64,000 nucleotides of DNA from Calendula officinalis (taxonomy: Eukaryota; Streptophyta; Magnoliopsida; Asterales; Asteraceae): the NCBI GenBank assembly GCA_963853835.1, contig OY970834.1:26790365-26854364 (forward strand). Direction: 5' to 3'. The notes under the pieces were generated by a model. The model saw only the letters and a program-made list of their open reading frames with translations. It did not search any database and was not told the DNA's origin. Positions 23,676 through 35,040 of the stretch are shown piece after piece. How positions within the stretch are numbered: position 1 is the first letter of the stretch; each line of letters begins with the position of its first letter. The position numbers were made by a program, and so were the translations under genes.

Positions 23676-23825
23676 TTTTGATAATGACAGCCCTAAGAGC
23701 TGTCTCTAAGTGCATTAAAAATGGTACAAATGAGTAATTCCAAAAATTCAGGAGTCGGTTATAGATGGATATACAACTTTTTTATGCATATCTTATGACA
23801 GCCCTAAGAGCTGTCATTATCAAAA
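23676..23825. mobile_element. Foldback MITE with self-palindromic ends
   Basis: About 150 bp. The left end reads TTTTGATAATGACAGCCCTAAGAGCTGTC and the right end is its inverse, GACAGCCCTAAGAGCTGTCATTATCAAAA (longest matched block about 29 bp). Each end contains the internal palindrome GACAGC-CCTAAGA-GCTGTC. Non-coding. Confidence 0.65.
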
Positions 23826-24599
23826 CCCAAAAAAATATAATGATTTTTTATTTTTTAGGTACAACACTAAAAAGATAAAAGTAATATTTTTACTCATTAA
23901 AAAAGGAGACACTGTATGGATCTACTAGATTATTTAGATTAGATCTGCGCCAGTGTGCCACAACCAAATTGCCAGCTGGAGACTGATTGGGGAGTCCTTA
24001 TCCTGTGGAGGTGGAGTTGTCACAGCTGACATGGAATATCTAATCTAAAAATAAATAAAATAAAAAGATTTTACGGAGCGGTTTACATTTTTACTCATTC
24101 AATCTCACAATATCGAACAATATGGTAGGTAAATAGATTCAACCGGACAGTAAGGCTAGGGATGAGATATAGAACCGAATCTTGACCCGTAATAAACTGG
24201 AATCGGATTACTAAAAATCGGTTCGGGATATCGGACCCAACTTTTATATGAAATTGGATCACTGGTTTTTCAGATTCGGGTACCTTGGGTATAGAACAAA
24301 TTGAGTCTAAAATCGGGAACCAAAATTTAATTAACCTTTTATAACCTAATTAATATAATCCTAATTTAATTTACCGTCCATGCAAGACCCAATATTATGC
24401 TTTTGTTTCGATTGTCATTAAGTTTCAACTTCTTATTAGATCCAAGAATAAAAATTAAATTTCTTCTACATTCATTTGAGAGGTTGATCAACATGAAGGT
24501 GATTGAAAAAACCCCTTTCCACGTTAGATTTGGAGGCTAAATCTGTAATAAGAGATCTTGAAAAGAGGCTCGAGAATTTTTTTTTTTTTTAATGTGCAC

Positions 24600-24756
24600 A
24601 AAGAACTGTTAGACACTATCAAGTGGTGGGGTCCTTAATAATAATAGTATTTTATTATGTGGAACCCACAAAATGTAAGAAATGAGAAGTTTTTTGTGGG
24701 ACAAAAATTTAAGGTGAAATGAGAAATTTTTTGTGGGTCGTTGGGAGTATAACGTA
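24600..24756. repeat. Stowaway-type MITE fragment
   Basis: The right end TTTTTTGTGGGTCGTTGGGAGTA and the repeated motif GAAATGAGAAGTTTTTTGTGGGAC resemble the Stowaway family seen at 13154 and 51409. The left terminus is replaced by a poly-T tract. Confidence 0.5.
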
Positions 24757-24785
24757 TCATCTCAAACTCGTGATAGTCAAGATGG

Positions 24786-25155
24786 GTGTACGTTGACAAC
24801 AGGAATGACTTCTTGGGTCAATATTTTGTTCAATTAGAGAATGTCTCGACTTTAACGGAAACGAAGTTAAAAAAACATTTGAATGAGAAGCCAATTATAA
24901 ACGTTAAGAGCTTTGATATTTTAGAATGGTGGAAAAATAATGCATCTCATTACCTAATTGTCTCACGAATAGTGAAAGGTATAATTTAACTTATTTGTAT
25001 AATTTATGTATCCAACTTATTAAAATTTAGCATGTTATATAACTTATTTTTAGATGTTTTGGCATTCAAATATTATGGCATATGAATCGGCTTTTAGTAT
25101 AAGCGGTCGCGTAATTGATTGTTACCGAATAAATTTGGCACCACCTAAATACCCG
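24786..25155 (+). pseudogene. hAT-family transposase C-terminal remnant
   Basis: 24786-24989 encodes a segment ending KSFDILEWWKNNASHYLIVSRI, the start of the conserved hAT dimerisation region. After an intron-like gap, 25075-25140 encodes ESAFSISGRVID, matching the usual ESAFSxSGRV(I/V)D motif. The rest of the transposase (zinc finger, catalytic core) is absent and the two parts are in different frames. It is a dead fragment. Confidence 0.7.
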
Positions 25156-26017
25156 AACCGGGTCTAATTACTATTTCGGTTCCAATAGATTCATATGACT
25201 TATCTATGTTAGATCCAACGAAAATGAACAAATGCATAAAACGACAAAATTCATCCTAGTAAGATTTACTTATTTAAGAAAAAACAATGAACTACCCGTC
25301 TTCACTACGACGGGTTGTTACTGACGCATGCTACTGATGGTGTGGTGCCAATGACGTCACTGCCGATTGGTTTTTGATGGGGTATTGACGGGTTGTTGAC
25401 GGAGGGTTCGGAGTGTTCTTAACTTCTTATAGCCACCAGTCCTAGTAATTCCTTTCCTGTGTGATTTCGAAGATTTACTTTTACTTATTGTCTATAAAAC
25501 AAAGCTGTATTTGTTATAACTTATGAAATACTTCGTAATTTATAAGTTCTTATAACTTATATAGTAGTATTATAAGCTCATAAGCTCTTTCTTAAGTGTT
25601 TATTTTAACATGTGGCTTATAAGATGATAAAATGTCATAAAAGGTATAATGCAAGGGAGGTGAGGTAAATTAAAGGGAGAAAATAGTCTTTTCCTTTTTT
25701 TCCCACTAGATTGATAAGCTAATAAGCCACAAATGTAGGGCTTATAAAATCCATGAAAAATAAGCTAATAAGCCTTGCAATAAACTAAAGCAAACAATCT
25801 TTAACCGCTGACTTGCCTATATTAGTTATCTACTGAATATTTATTCATGAAATAATTAAAACGTGACATTTGGATAATCACTTACCCATTTACTACTAAT
25901 CCATCAATGGATGAATAAACTGTCAATGCATGAACTAATGGGTATTAATTAAACACACTTTTTCCTAACATATAGAAAAATGCATTAAATGAAGTATAAT
26001 TTTAGTAATTATTAAAT
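25156..26017. other. Intergenic with AT-rich inverted motifs
   Basis: Contains many TTATAAGCTTAT-type words (25500-25790) suggestive of an old hAT-like MITE, but the ends could not be fixed. No gene. Confidence 0.4.
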
Positions 26018-26202
26018 GGGTTTTTATAATGGGGCATACATTAGGTGCAATTAATGAATCATCAAATTTCCATTTTATTTAAAATTGTATTTATTGCATT
26101 ATCTAAAATGGTAAGAATTAAGGATCATTAATGTTATTCAAAATGTATTAGGAAATTTGATGCTTCATTAATTGCACATAATGTATGCCTCTTAGAAAAC
26201 TC
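26018..26202. mobile_element. Second Mutator-like MITE with 9-bp duplication
   Basis: The 185-bp element has arms of about 50 bp. The left arm reads GGGCATACATTAGGTGCAAT and the right arm, reversed, GAGGCATACATTATGTGCAAT. The flanks are the perfect repeat TTATTAAAT (26009-26017 and 26203-26211). It is a different family from the MITE in the CLC intron. Confidence 0.85.
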
Positions 26203-26211
26203 TTATTAAAT

Positions 26212-27204
26212 TCATTTATCAATATAAATGATAATTATAATATTAATAAATGCTTTTATCTCATGCCCTTAGGCATGAGTTAGAAAAACCCGTAATATTT
26301 GAATTGGATAAACCTTTTTCTTATAACACAGCCTACCCTGATGTATAATAAATACAGAAGACTTAAATTTAGATCCACCGGCCACTTTATATTTTAAATA
26401 CTTCAATGTTTTCTCAACACGACCACCATAAACATTGTCGGCCTATATATAATATGTCACTCATTTCATTTGTTTACCTGATAAATAAATCAGCTAATAT
26501 TATTCAATTCATTTTGTTTAACTAATAAATAAATTAGCTAAATAAATCACCACATAATAGTCCTTAATTAAATTCCATACCAATTAAATATTTTGAATGA
26601 TTTTCCTTCGTATAAGTTAGAAAAGTCAAGAATTATAGATTATAATACGAGACATACTCTGGAAAAAAAAATTCTAAGTGGTATTACTAGTTCTATATAT
26701 TTTTTATTAAGGTATCCCTTATACTTAAAAAACATTAACTTTTTATTAATACTATATGAAATTTTTCGAGGTGTTCCATGAGTTACCTTATGCTATATAG
26801 TAAGTCTGCCCCTTATTATAACATAATCAAACTCATGAAATAAAGCGATCACATTGGACTAGAGGATCTTGCGAAAAACATGACCTTGTTTTCCTATTAA
26901 AACTTACATGCACTTGATGAAATAAAATTTTAACGTTGTATATACTTTGTCACGACATCTTAAAGAAAAGAATAAAATATATTTGAAGCGATTTCATTAG
27001 TAATCGGAACAAAGCGGGCTTTGAAAACGTTGAGCAAAAGGGTTTGACTCATTTTGAGGAAAGTTCTCTGAATAGCTTCCCATATACTAAAGCTTTGATG
27101 TAATATGATGTCTTACCTTCTTGGAATGTGACTCCATGGGGGATAATTGTGCTTAGATTCACGGTCGTATTCATAATTCCTTGAGCTTGCATAAATTTTA
27201 TCTA
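26212..27204. other. Intergenic, nothing recognised
   Basis: AT-rich. The palindrome CTCATGCC-CTTA-GGCATGAG lies at 26260-26279. No gene is supported. Confidence 0.4.
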
Positions 27205-27209
27205 TTCAA

Positions 27210-27540
27210 TGATACGGTTGTACGCCAAGTGGAAGCTAAACCCTAGCTTGTGGGGATGTTCGGCCAACCGAACGAAGAAGAACACGAGTTCTTTGTTTCA
27301 ACGAAACGTTTTATTCAATAATAATAACTTGCCATCCAACTAATGCATACAAACGTTTAAATAAGAACCTAAGCTAGAAAATAGGAAACCAACCCTAATA
27401 CGAAAATAAATCCTAAAAAGATAAAAGCTAAATTCAAATAAAAGATAAATCTAAAATAGTTGGATGGGGATAACTTCGTCCGATCCCTTTAGCCACGTTC
27501 GGACTCGAGCTCATGGTTTGGGTTATCTGGATCCGTATCA
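27210..27540 (-). repeat. LTR (3' LTR in element orientation)
   Basis: 331 bp, bounded by TGATACGG and CCGTATCA, an 8-bp terminal inverted repeat. The last 52 bp (27489-27540) also encode the Pol C-terminus. Confidence 0.95.
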
Positions 27541-29094
27541 TCCTCCCCTTCTAAAAAAGGACTCGTCCTCGAGTCATTCTCCTCATCGGGTTCGTAAGGC
27601 GCTAAATCAGCGACATTAAACGTAGTAGAGACTTTGTAGTGGCCAGGGAGGTCAATTTTGTACGCATTATCATTGATACGTTTGAGCACACGGAAAGGGC
27701 CATCGGCTCGCGGGTGAAGTTTGCCAAAACGTCCTTGAGGGAATCGTTCCCGACGTAGATAAATCCAGACGAGGTTGCCTTCTTCAAAGACAACTTTACG
27801 GCGATGTTTATTAGTTCGTGACTGATATTTCAAGTTATGACGGACGATTTGTTCACGCACTTGTTCGTGTAGAAGCTTTATTTCATTTGCACGTTCATCA
27901 TCTTCGGCACTGAAATGTTCACGTTCCGGAGAGGGTGTTAAATCGAGTGGCGTGAACGGGTTGCGACCATATACGACAAAGAAAGGACTATGTCCGGTGG
28001 AGCTATGGTTAGACCGATTGTACGCAAACTCGGCTTGAGGAAGAACAACATCCCATTTCTTGGGATTATTACCGACCAAGCTTCTTAGTAAGTTCCCCAA
28101 ACTTCTATTCGTGACCTCCGTTTGACCATCCGTTTGTGGATGGTGGGAACTACTAAATTGTAATTTTGCCCCTAGACGTTTCCATAAGGTACGCCAAAAA
28201 TGACTTACGAACTTGACATCTCGATCCGATGTGATGGTTTTAGGCACGCCATGTAAACGAACAATCTCATCAAAATATAGGCGAGCGACTTGAGATGCGT
28301 CGTAAGTTTTGACACACGGAACAAAGTGTGCCATTTTTGAGAAACGATCCACGACTACCATAACCGAGTCTTTTTTTCGTTGTGTCAATGGTAGACCCAA
28401 AACAAAATCGATACTGAGGTCTTCCCAAGGGTGTGCGGGTGTAGGTAAAGGTGTGTAAAGTCCTTGGTTTGTATGGTGGGTTTTCGCAATATGACAAATA
28501 CGACACCGCTTGATGATTTTGGATACATCACGAGGTATTTTTGGCCAAAAGAATCGGTCTTGCACGAGCGTGATAGTCTTGTCACGGCCAAAATGTCCGG
28601 CTAAAGCTCCTTGATGATACTCGAGTATAAATGCCTCGCGGAATGAAGAGAACGGAACGCACAAGCGACTGCCCTTATATAATAACCCGTTGCGACGAAC
28701 AAAATCTCGGTAGGGGTTGGTGGCGGTGTTGGTCCATGTATCGGAAAAATCCGGATCATCCTGGTACAAGTTCGCAAAGGATTGGAATCCGCATATATCG
28801 AAAGTAACAGAAGTGACAAGGGTGTGGCGACAGCTCAAAGCGTCAGCAACCGAATTTGCCGTACCCGCTTTATGGCAAATAACAAAATGGAAGTCTTGTA
28901 ACATTTCAACCCACTTAGCATGTCGGGGGTTAAGTTTTGTTTGGCCTTGAATGAACTTGAGGGCTTGATGATCAGACTACAATACAAATTCACTGGGAAG
29001 AAGATAATGTCTCCAATATTCGAGGCTGCGAACGATCGCGTAGAATTCTTTGTCGTATGTACTGTACCGACGCCTAACATCACTTAGTTTTTCG
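27489..29094 (-). pseudogene. Gypsy Pol: RNase H end and integrase
   Basis: The minus-strand frame carries the end of RNase H, then the integrase zinc finger (H..H, then CRICH; residues GHFGRDKTITLVQDRFFW). The DDE core follows, with first Asp in DLSIDFVLGLP, second in ITSDRDVKFVS and the glutamate in HHPQTDGQTEVTNR. The tail FNVADLAPYEPDEEN then RTSPFLEGEDD is where CRM elements carry their CR motif, and it ends at a stop inside the LTR. A TAG stop at 28977-28979 sits at a conserved aromatic position of RNase H (before SDHQAL). The frame also breaks near 29095-29125. The enzyme is therefore not made intact. Confidence 0.85.
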
Positions 29095-31146
29095 CTAAAA
29101 AAGGCTATGGGGCGTTTTTGTTACACCGCCAATTCCGACGCCCGAGGCATCACACTCGACCTGAAAAACATGTTCAAAATTTGGAAGTCCGAGTACCGGG
29201 GCTTGTGTTACCGCTGTTTTGAGGACCTCGAAGGAGCGTTGAGCGGTTGCCGACCATGAAAACTTGCTGCTCTTTAATGTTTCGGTAATAGGTGCTACGA
29301 CGGTACTGAAATTCCGAATGAAACATCTGTAAAAGGATGTCAGACCGTGAAAACTACGGACTTCGTGCAGGGATGTGGGTTGCGGCCAGGTCGTGATGGC
29401 CGACACCTTCGCTTCGTCCATACGAATGCCGTTTCCTGACACCAAATATCCGAGGAAAATGACTTCCGTGGTGAAGAAGTGGCACTTTGCGGCGTTAGCA
29501 TACACCTTTTGTTCCCGTAGAACCATGAAGATGTCGCGAAGATGACAAGCATGTTGTGTGACATCCGTGCTAAAGACCAAGATGTCGTCGAAATAAACGA
29601 CGACAAATTTACCGATAAAGGGTTTAAAAATGTGGTTCATGAGGCGCATAAAGGTGCTCGGGGAATTTGATAATCCAAACGGCATAACCATCCACTCATA
29701 TAACCCATCACGTGTTTTAAAGGCCGTTTTCCACTCATCGCCGGGACGCATGCGGATTTGGTGGTATCCGCTGCGTAAATCAATTTTTGAGAAGACCGAT
29801 GCTCCGTGTAAATGATCGAGCAAGTCATCAAACCGCGGTATTGGGAACCGGTATTTGATGGTAATTTTATTAACGGCTCGGTTATCAATACACATACGAA
29901 ATTTACCGCCCGGTTTAGGAACCAATAGGGCGGGTACCGCACATGGGCTCATGCTTTCGCGAATGAGGCCCTTCTCCAAAAGGTCGGTTACTTGTCTGTG
30001 GAGTTCAGCGAATTCTTTTGGGTTCATGCGATAAGCGGGTTTGTTCGGGATGCTTGCCCCCGGGAGGAAGTCAATGCAGTGTTGGATGTCACGTTCAAGG
30101 GGGAGTCCGGGTGGAATATCACGTGGGAATATGTCACCAAATTCGGTAAGAAGGGGTTGGACTTCTGCAGGGACGGTCGATATAACGGGGTTTTCCTCTG
30201 CTATCAAAAGGCCGAAAGTAAGATGGCCTGGATCGGTCGGTGCGGTTTTGGTTAAACTGTGAAATACCGGCCCAGAAATCAACATCGATGCGGCCCCTTC
30301 GTCGTGTGGATTGAGTGGAGCGAGTGTTATGTTGATACCGTCTTTTTTGAACGAATACATATTGCGGAATCCGTCGTGTTTGACACGACGGTCGTATTGC
30401 CATGGGCGTCCCAATAACAGGTGACATGCGTCCATGGGAAGGACCTCGCACCATAATTCATCGGTATATTTAGTGCCGATTGTGAAGTGGACTAAACACC
30501 GGTGTGTCACTTTGATGAGGTTGCCTTTTCTTAACCACGTAAGTTGGTACGGTTCAGGGTGGGGTTGTAGTGGAAGGTTCAGTTTCTCGACCATGGATGT
30601 TGCAACTATGTTTTCACAACTGCCACCATCTACTACGACAGTGCAAACCTTGCCTTTTGCGGTACACTTGGTGCGAAAAATATTGTTGCGAAGCCACTGG
30701 GTGTCCTCGGTGGTGTCATGGACGTTTGTATTGAGGATACGTTGAATAACAAGTGCTTCGCCCCGATCCGGGTAGATGGTTTCGGATGGATCAGTATCGG
30801 GTTCATCATCAGTATCATAAGTAGGTACGGTATCATCGACGAAAGCGACAACTTGTTTATTGGGGCAGTCGCGTTTCAGATGACCAAGTCCTTGGCATTT
30901 AAAACATCGAAGGGGGTTGAGACGGGAACCTGTAGGTGCGGGTGGAACGGGTTGGTCCGGTTTATTAGGGTCGGTTCGGTTTGGATTGGGTGGACCAGTT
31001 TGGGGCCGGTTGGTGAACCTAGGTGGGTTCGGTTTTTGGCGGGTTGCGAGTTGTTTTTCTACTCGTTGAGCTAACCTGCAAACGTCAGAAAAAGTCCAGT
31101 ATTGTTGTAAGGAAACAATGTCGGATATATCTGACCTGAGCGCCCC
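29095..31146 (-). pseudogene. Gypsy Gag end, protease and reverse transcriptase
   Basis: In order on the minus strand: the Gag C-terminus with zinc knuckle CFKCQGLGHLKRDC, then the aspartic protease with VVDGGSCENIVA as the active-site region, then the reverse transcriptase (PKPGGKFRMCIDNRAVNKI, KIDLRSGYHQIR, catalytic FVVVYFDDILVFS) and the start of RNase H (QVECDASGVGIG). The frame is open for about 680 codons. It differs from the upstream Gag frame by one base at the A8 run 31147-31154, and a second break ends it in RNase H at about 29125. It would copy the element's RNA into DNA. Confidence 0.87.
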
Positions 31147-31819
31147 AAAAAAAACGGGCGATGATTTGTTCCTCGTCTTCCTCGATACCACAGCGCATAC
31201 GTAAGCGCTCGAACTCAGCCACGAAATCTTCGATCGAGAGTGTGCTTTGTTTGAGATTGTGAAACTCGATGAACGAGTCTTGCTTGTGGTTAATCGGTAG
31301 GAATTTAGACCGCAAGAGTTTTTTCATCTTGTTCCAAGTCTCGACTTTGTGTTTACCTTGACGGTAACGTTGATTTTGGACATGCTCCCGCCACAAAGAT
31401 GCGTACTTTCGTAGACGAATGGCGACGATTTTGACTTTGAGTTCGTCCGGGATTTGTTGAAGATCAAAAATTCGCTCGACTGTTTGAAGCCAATCGATAA
31501 ATTCGTCTGGTTGCATACGGCCCTCGAATTCCGGAATTTGCGGACGGATTCCTAACGATCGCAGGGGATCCGTACGCGGTGGTGTTGGCGTCTGCTGGTG
31601 ACGGTGTGCTCGGCCAAAAACGTTGAATTCTTCGTCGTCATTCCATGCCACGGATTCGGTTGCGGAGTCGTCTTCATATGCGGGTTGATTTAGTTCAAGC
31701 TCCCGAATCCTTTGTTGCAATCGGTCGATCTCAGCAACATCACGTGGGTCACGTTGTTCCCAACCGTTGCCTCTGGCGGCGCCTCGACGGTGGTGACGGT
31801 ATTCCTCACGGCCCGACAT
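31085..31819 (-). pseudogene. Gypsy Gag, N-terminal part
   Basis: Starts at an ATG 31 bases inside the 5' LTR (MSGREEYRHHRRGAARGNGW). An acidic, coiled region follows. Then comes the retrotransposon Gag domain (PEFEGRMQPDEFIDWLQTVE, KIVAIRLRKYASLWWREH-like, STLSIEDFVAEFERLRMRCG). The frame leaves the Gag reading at the homopolymer at 31147-31154 and terminates soon after. The rest of Gag is encoded in the next frame, so one base change separates the halves. Confidence 0.85.
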
Positions 31820-31835
31820 TCTGAGTACCTGCTTT

Positions 31836-31847
31836 GCTCTGATACCA
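31836..31847 (-). promoter_or_regulatory. Primer-binding site, initiator Met tRNA
   Basis: TGGTATCAGAGC on the minus strand, two bases inside the 5' LTR. Confidence 0.9.
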
Positions 31848-31849
31848 CT

Positions 31850-32180
31850 TGATACGGTTGTACGCCAAGTGGAAGCTAAACCCTAGATTGTGGGGATGTT
31901 CGGCCAACCGAACGAAGAAGAACACGAGTTCTTTGTTTCAACGAAACGTTTTATTCAATAATAATAACTTGCCATCCAACTAATGCATACAAACGTTTAA
32001 ATAAGAACCTAAGCTAGAAAATAGGAAACCAACCCTAATACAAAAACAAATCCTAAAAAGATAAAAGCTAAATTCAAATAAAAGATAAATCTAAAATAGT
32101 TGGATGGGGATAACTTCCTCCGATCCCTTTAGCCACGTTCGGACTCGAGCTCATGGTTTGGGTTATCTGGATCCGTATCA
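31850..32180 (-). repeat. LTR (5' LTR in element orientation)
   Basis: 331 bp, same termini as the partner LTR. Four substitutions were seen by eye against 27210-27540. Confidence 0.95.
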
Positions 32181-32344
32181 TTCAACTTTGGTCAAAAGAT
32201 GTCTAGAAGTAAAATTATTAAAAGGCAAATTTTATAAAATATTAAAATACTTTGGTCAATGTCGTGTTTTGGTAATAATATTTTTTTGATGTCGCGTTTA
32301 GATTGATATATCATATTTCATTTTGGCCATATAGTGACTAAGTT

Positions 32345-32530
32345 ACTATTTTTTTTAAACGGTAAATTTATTATTAGAGTTTAGTAATATGCTAAACAAT
32401 CAAAACAATGAGTTTTTAAGCCAGTCAATCTAAGAAATCGTACATTTACGATTCCGGTGAGTTAGCCATAAAAAAGAATACAAAATAATATAATCAACTA
32501 TATATATCTTACACTAACTACCGGTTAAAT
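32345..32530 (-). repeat. LINE 3'-UTR fragment
   Basis: Begins with poly-T then AAACGGTAAATTTATTATTAGAGTTTAG and continues in parallel with 12066-12240 (GCTAAAC..AAAACA..GTTT..TAAGCCA.TCAA..AAGAAATC.TACAT). It is a second, heavily 5'-truncated LINE copy of the same family. Confidence 0.7.
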
Positions 32531-34080
32531 CAGTTGTTTAATTTAAACAAAAGCCTTCTTTTCTCATGGTTACATTTTGGTAACTGTATTTTTTAAAGAA
32601 AAGTTTATAGATGTGGTATTTTGGTCATGTAGTGTAATTTTTCAAATGATGTGACTTGTAAGTTGTAAGGTGTCCGGAGAGATTCGTTCACTTGTTTTCT
32701 TCTTTCTTTATGTTCCAAATAAGTGGTTTAATCACATTAATTTTTCATATCATTTTTAATCGTTTAATATTTTTATAGCTTTAACTGTTTTCAAACTAGT
32801 GATAACCCCAAATTTGATTTTGTTTGAGCCTGCTACCATTTCTTTGCTCTTCTACTCGAATCCTATGCAATCTGATTTATATATTTGGTATTAAAAAAGA
32901 AGAGAGATGTATCGCGTAATACTAAATATTCATACTTAGTTTTCACCGTGCATCAACCTCCTAATAGTTTTCTCGAATCTTCTATGGAAATTTCTATACT
33001 AGCAGAGTACCTACGTAATACGGTGGCGGTATCTTGTAACTATATTTTGTGTAGATCAATTGGTGGGCGGTGGTGGCGGTAGTGACGATGGCTAGTCGCG
33101 GATGGTGGATGATGGTGGTAGTAGTGATGGTGGGTGGTGGGTTGTGGTAGTGATGGTGGTGGTGTTGGTGGCAATTTTAACTTTTTAAAGTTGAAGGAAT
33201 TAATAAAGATAATTATAGTCAGGTAATAAACATATGATCTAGTAGATCAGTTGATTTAGACATTGTGTTAATAACATAGAGTTTACACGTTCAAGTCCTG
33301 CATGATCCATATCTTTCATAAATACAAATATGTACTGAAATAGTAATTAGCAAGTGTGTTGGCTGAAAATTAAGTATTGCTAATTTGTAAAAGAGAGTGA
33401 TTTTTAAATTACAACTTTTAATGCATTTACCACAACCAATGCTTAGAATAGTTGTATAGTCAGTTGTAAAACTTATACTGTTTGATGTATGGTATAAAAG
33501 TTGTGGTGTAGAAATGAATTCCCATTTATAAAGATTTTAAATGCATTATTTACAGTAAACACAGGGCTAGATTAATATAGCTGAGCCTATACATTGACTT
33601 CAGTCCATTAGGATTTTTAATGGTTAAATGTTAGGCTAAACTTGACAACGACGAGAATGACACTCAATCTCTTTAAACGAGAGTCATGAAAGATACGACG
33701 TAAAAAGCCATACATCTACTATAATGCTTTTATGTACTATGAAAACAAGCTTCTGTTTCTACGTTATGAAGACTCCTCTCTGTTGATTCAGTTTATTTTA
33801 ATTCAGTCTAAAGTTTTTCTTGATCTCACCGATCAGAGTTTGTGGGAATATTAAAAGATAGAGGAAATTACAAAGATTATACATGTCAAGCTTTTGATCC
33901 CAATTTCAGCCCATTATAATTGGCTATTAAATTTCTCTGTAAGTCCCCTTTGCTGAAAAAAGAAAGAAGTTAATGGACTAAAAAGCGGAAAACAAATAAC
34001 TCCTTAGCAAATTTGTAATTTTAAAATATTTCTAAAAAAAGAAATAAAAAATCATTAATTTATTGTATATAAATCACTAA
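32531..34080. other. Intergenic; GGTGGT-rich tract and a tRNA-like repeat
   Basis: A GGTGGT/GATGGT-rich tract lies at 33063-33180. At 33220-33310 the plus strand shows an A-box-like TAGATCAGTTGA and a B-box-like CGTTCAAGTCCTG with tRNA-like spacing, possibly an old SINE head without a clear tail. No gene is seen. Confidence 0.45.
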
Positions 34081-34650
34081 CTAGCTTCATAGCCCGCCTG
34101 GATGAACGAGCTAGCTTCAAAAAATAATATGCATAACTACGAAAAAAACCGTATGAAATCCTATAGTCAATTGTTAAATGATGAATAAACATTTAATGTA
34201 AAAATAAAACAGATTATATTGTCCTACATATGACCCACAATTATTACAATTAAGATTAAGATTATTATTGTCATTAAAAAAAATTGTAAGCATACTTATT
34301 ACTCATTACAAAGGTTCAACAGTGCACAAAAAAGTGTTATGTATCAAGCCAATCAGACCTATATTGTAATACGTATGATCGGTTAGCCAGCCCATCCGGC
34401 CCGTGCATCTTGAGCAAACTTTTGAGTAAAGAGTAAAATACCATCAGGTAAAGAGATTTCATCATCTTCAACGATAGACACACTTTGTATCAATCCTTTT
34501 CCTTTCGATCCAAAGCTCATGATCATATCCCATAAGATGCAATAATCCATGAACCTACAAATTTTAAATAATTAAAACTGGACCACATGACAAAAACTCA
34601 TACAAAATAATATTATTAAATATCGAAAAATATCTTAATCTATATATGAG
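34081..34650 (-). mobile_element. Helitron 3' end with captured gene sequence
   Basis: Plus-strand A|CTAGCTTCATAGCCCGCC at 34080-34098 mirrors the reverse complement of the Helitron 3' end at 38832, so this is a minus-strand Helitron terminus. The element extends to the right, but its 5' end could not be located, so the end coordinate is nominal. It contains the YbeY fragment. Confidence 0.55.
34400..34554 (-). pseudogene. Captured fragment of a YbeY endoribonuclease gene
   Basis: On the minus strand a splice-acceptor-like TTTGTAG precedes an exon encoding HGLLHLMGYDHE (34516-34551). This matches the YbeY/UPF0054 metal-binding signature HGxLHLxGxDH, whose histidines bind the catalytic zinc. 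Directly after it, one frame over, comes GSKGKGLIQS, which resembles the stretch some 20 residues further on in plant chloroplast YbeY proteins. The intervening residues are missing. It lies inside a Helitron-type element in the same orientation, so capture of a host exon is the likely origin. It cannot make a working enzyme. Confidence 0.65.
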
Positions 34651-34794
34651 GCTACATTTGATCAATTTTTGCCAACTGTTAATTTCGAGCTCTCTAATTC
34701 GTCCACAATGCCACGTGTAATTCTGTCATTGGTTATCTATAACACTCCCAATAGCCACCTATCACCACACATTTCTCTCTTTATTCCAAAGTTC

Positions 34795-35040
34795 ATCTGG
34801 TTCTTTCTCTCTCTTCGAATCTAAAAACCGACCATCAAGGTTTACCTCTATTTCGGTCATCTTTCAAGCTGAATCAAGAAGCGCAAAATTCACCGTTGAA
34901 ACCAGCTAATTTTTTCGATCCATATGGTACTCGGATCTGCCGGAATCTCTGCCGGACACTTGCCGGAGTTATAAAAGTTAGCCGGAATCCAGTTATTCCG
35001 GCGCCTTATCGGCTCTCAACAGTCTCGACTAATGATTATG
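34795..35040 (+). repeat. Dispersed repeat shared with 50700-50960
   Basis: Shares ordered blocks with 50720-50950: ACC(G/C)ACCATCAAG, CTCTATTTCG, CAAGCTGAATC, ACCGTTGAAACCAGCT, CTGCCGGAATCTC and GCCGGAGTTATAAAA. The class is unknown. The open frame at 34896-35081 lies in the repeat and is probably not a gene. Confidence 0.6.

Larger units (their letters stand above)
27210..32180 (-). mobile_element. Ty3/gypsy LTR retrotransposon, probable CRM lineage
   Basis: A complete 4971-bp element on the minus strand with two 331-bp LTRs (27210-27540 and 31850-32180). The target duplication is TTCAA (27205-27209 and 32181-32185). There is a Met-tRNA primer site, and Gag and Pol run in gypsy order (protease, RT, RNase H, integrase). 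The integrase tail lacks an evident classical chromodomain and runs into the LTR, a feature described for centromeric CRM chromoviruses. By eye the LTRs differ at four positions, so the copy is young. Coding is damaged by frame breaks and one stop. Confidence 0.88.

Noticed and set aside
25500..25790. hAT-like MITE rich in TTATAAGC words
   Set aside because: Inverted motifs are visible, but neither ends nor an 8-bp target duplication could be fixed.
30434..31074. Plus-strand open frames over the gypsy element
   Set aside because: Antisense shadows of gag-pol.
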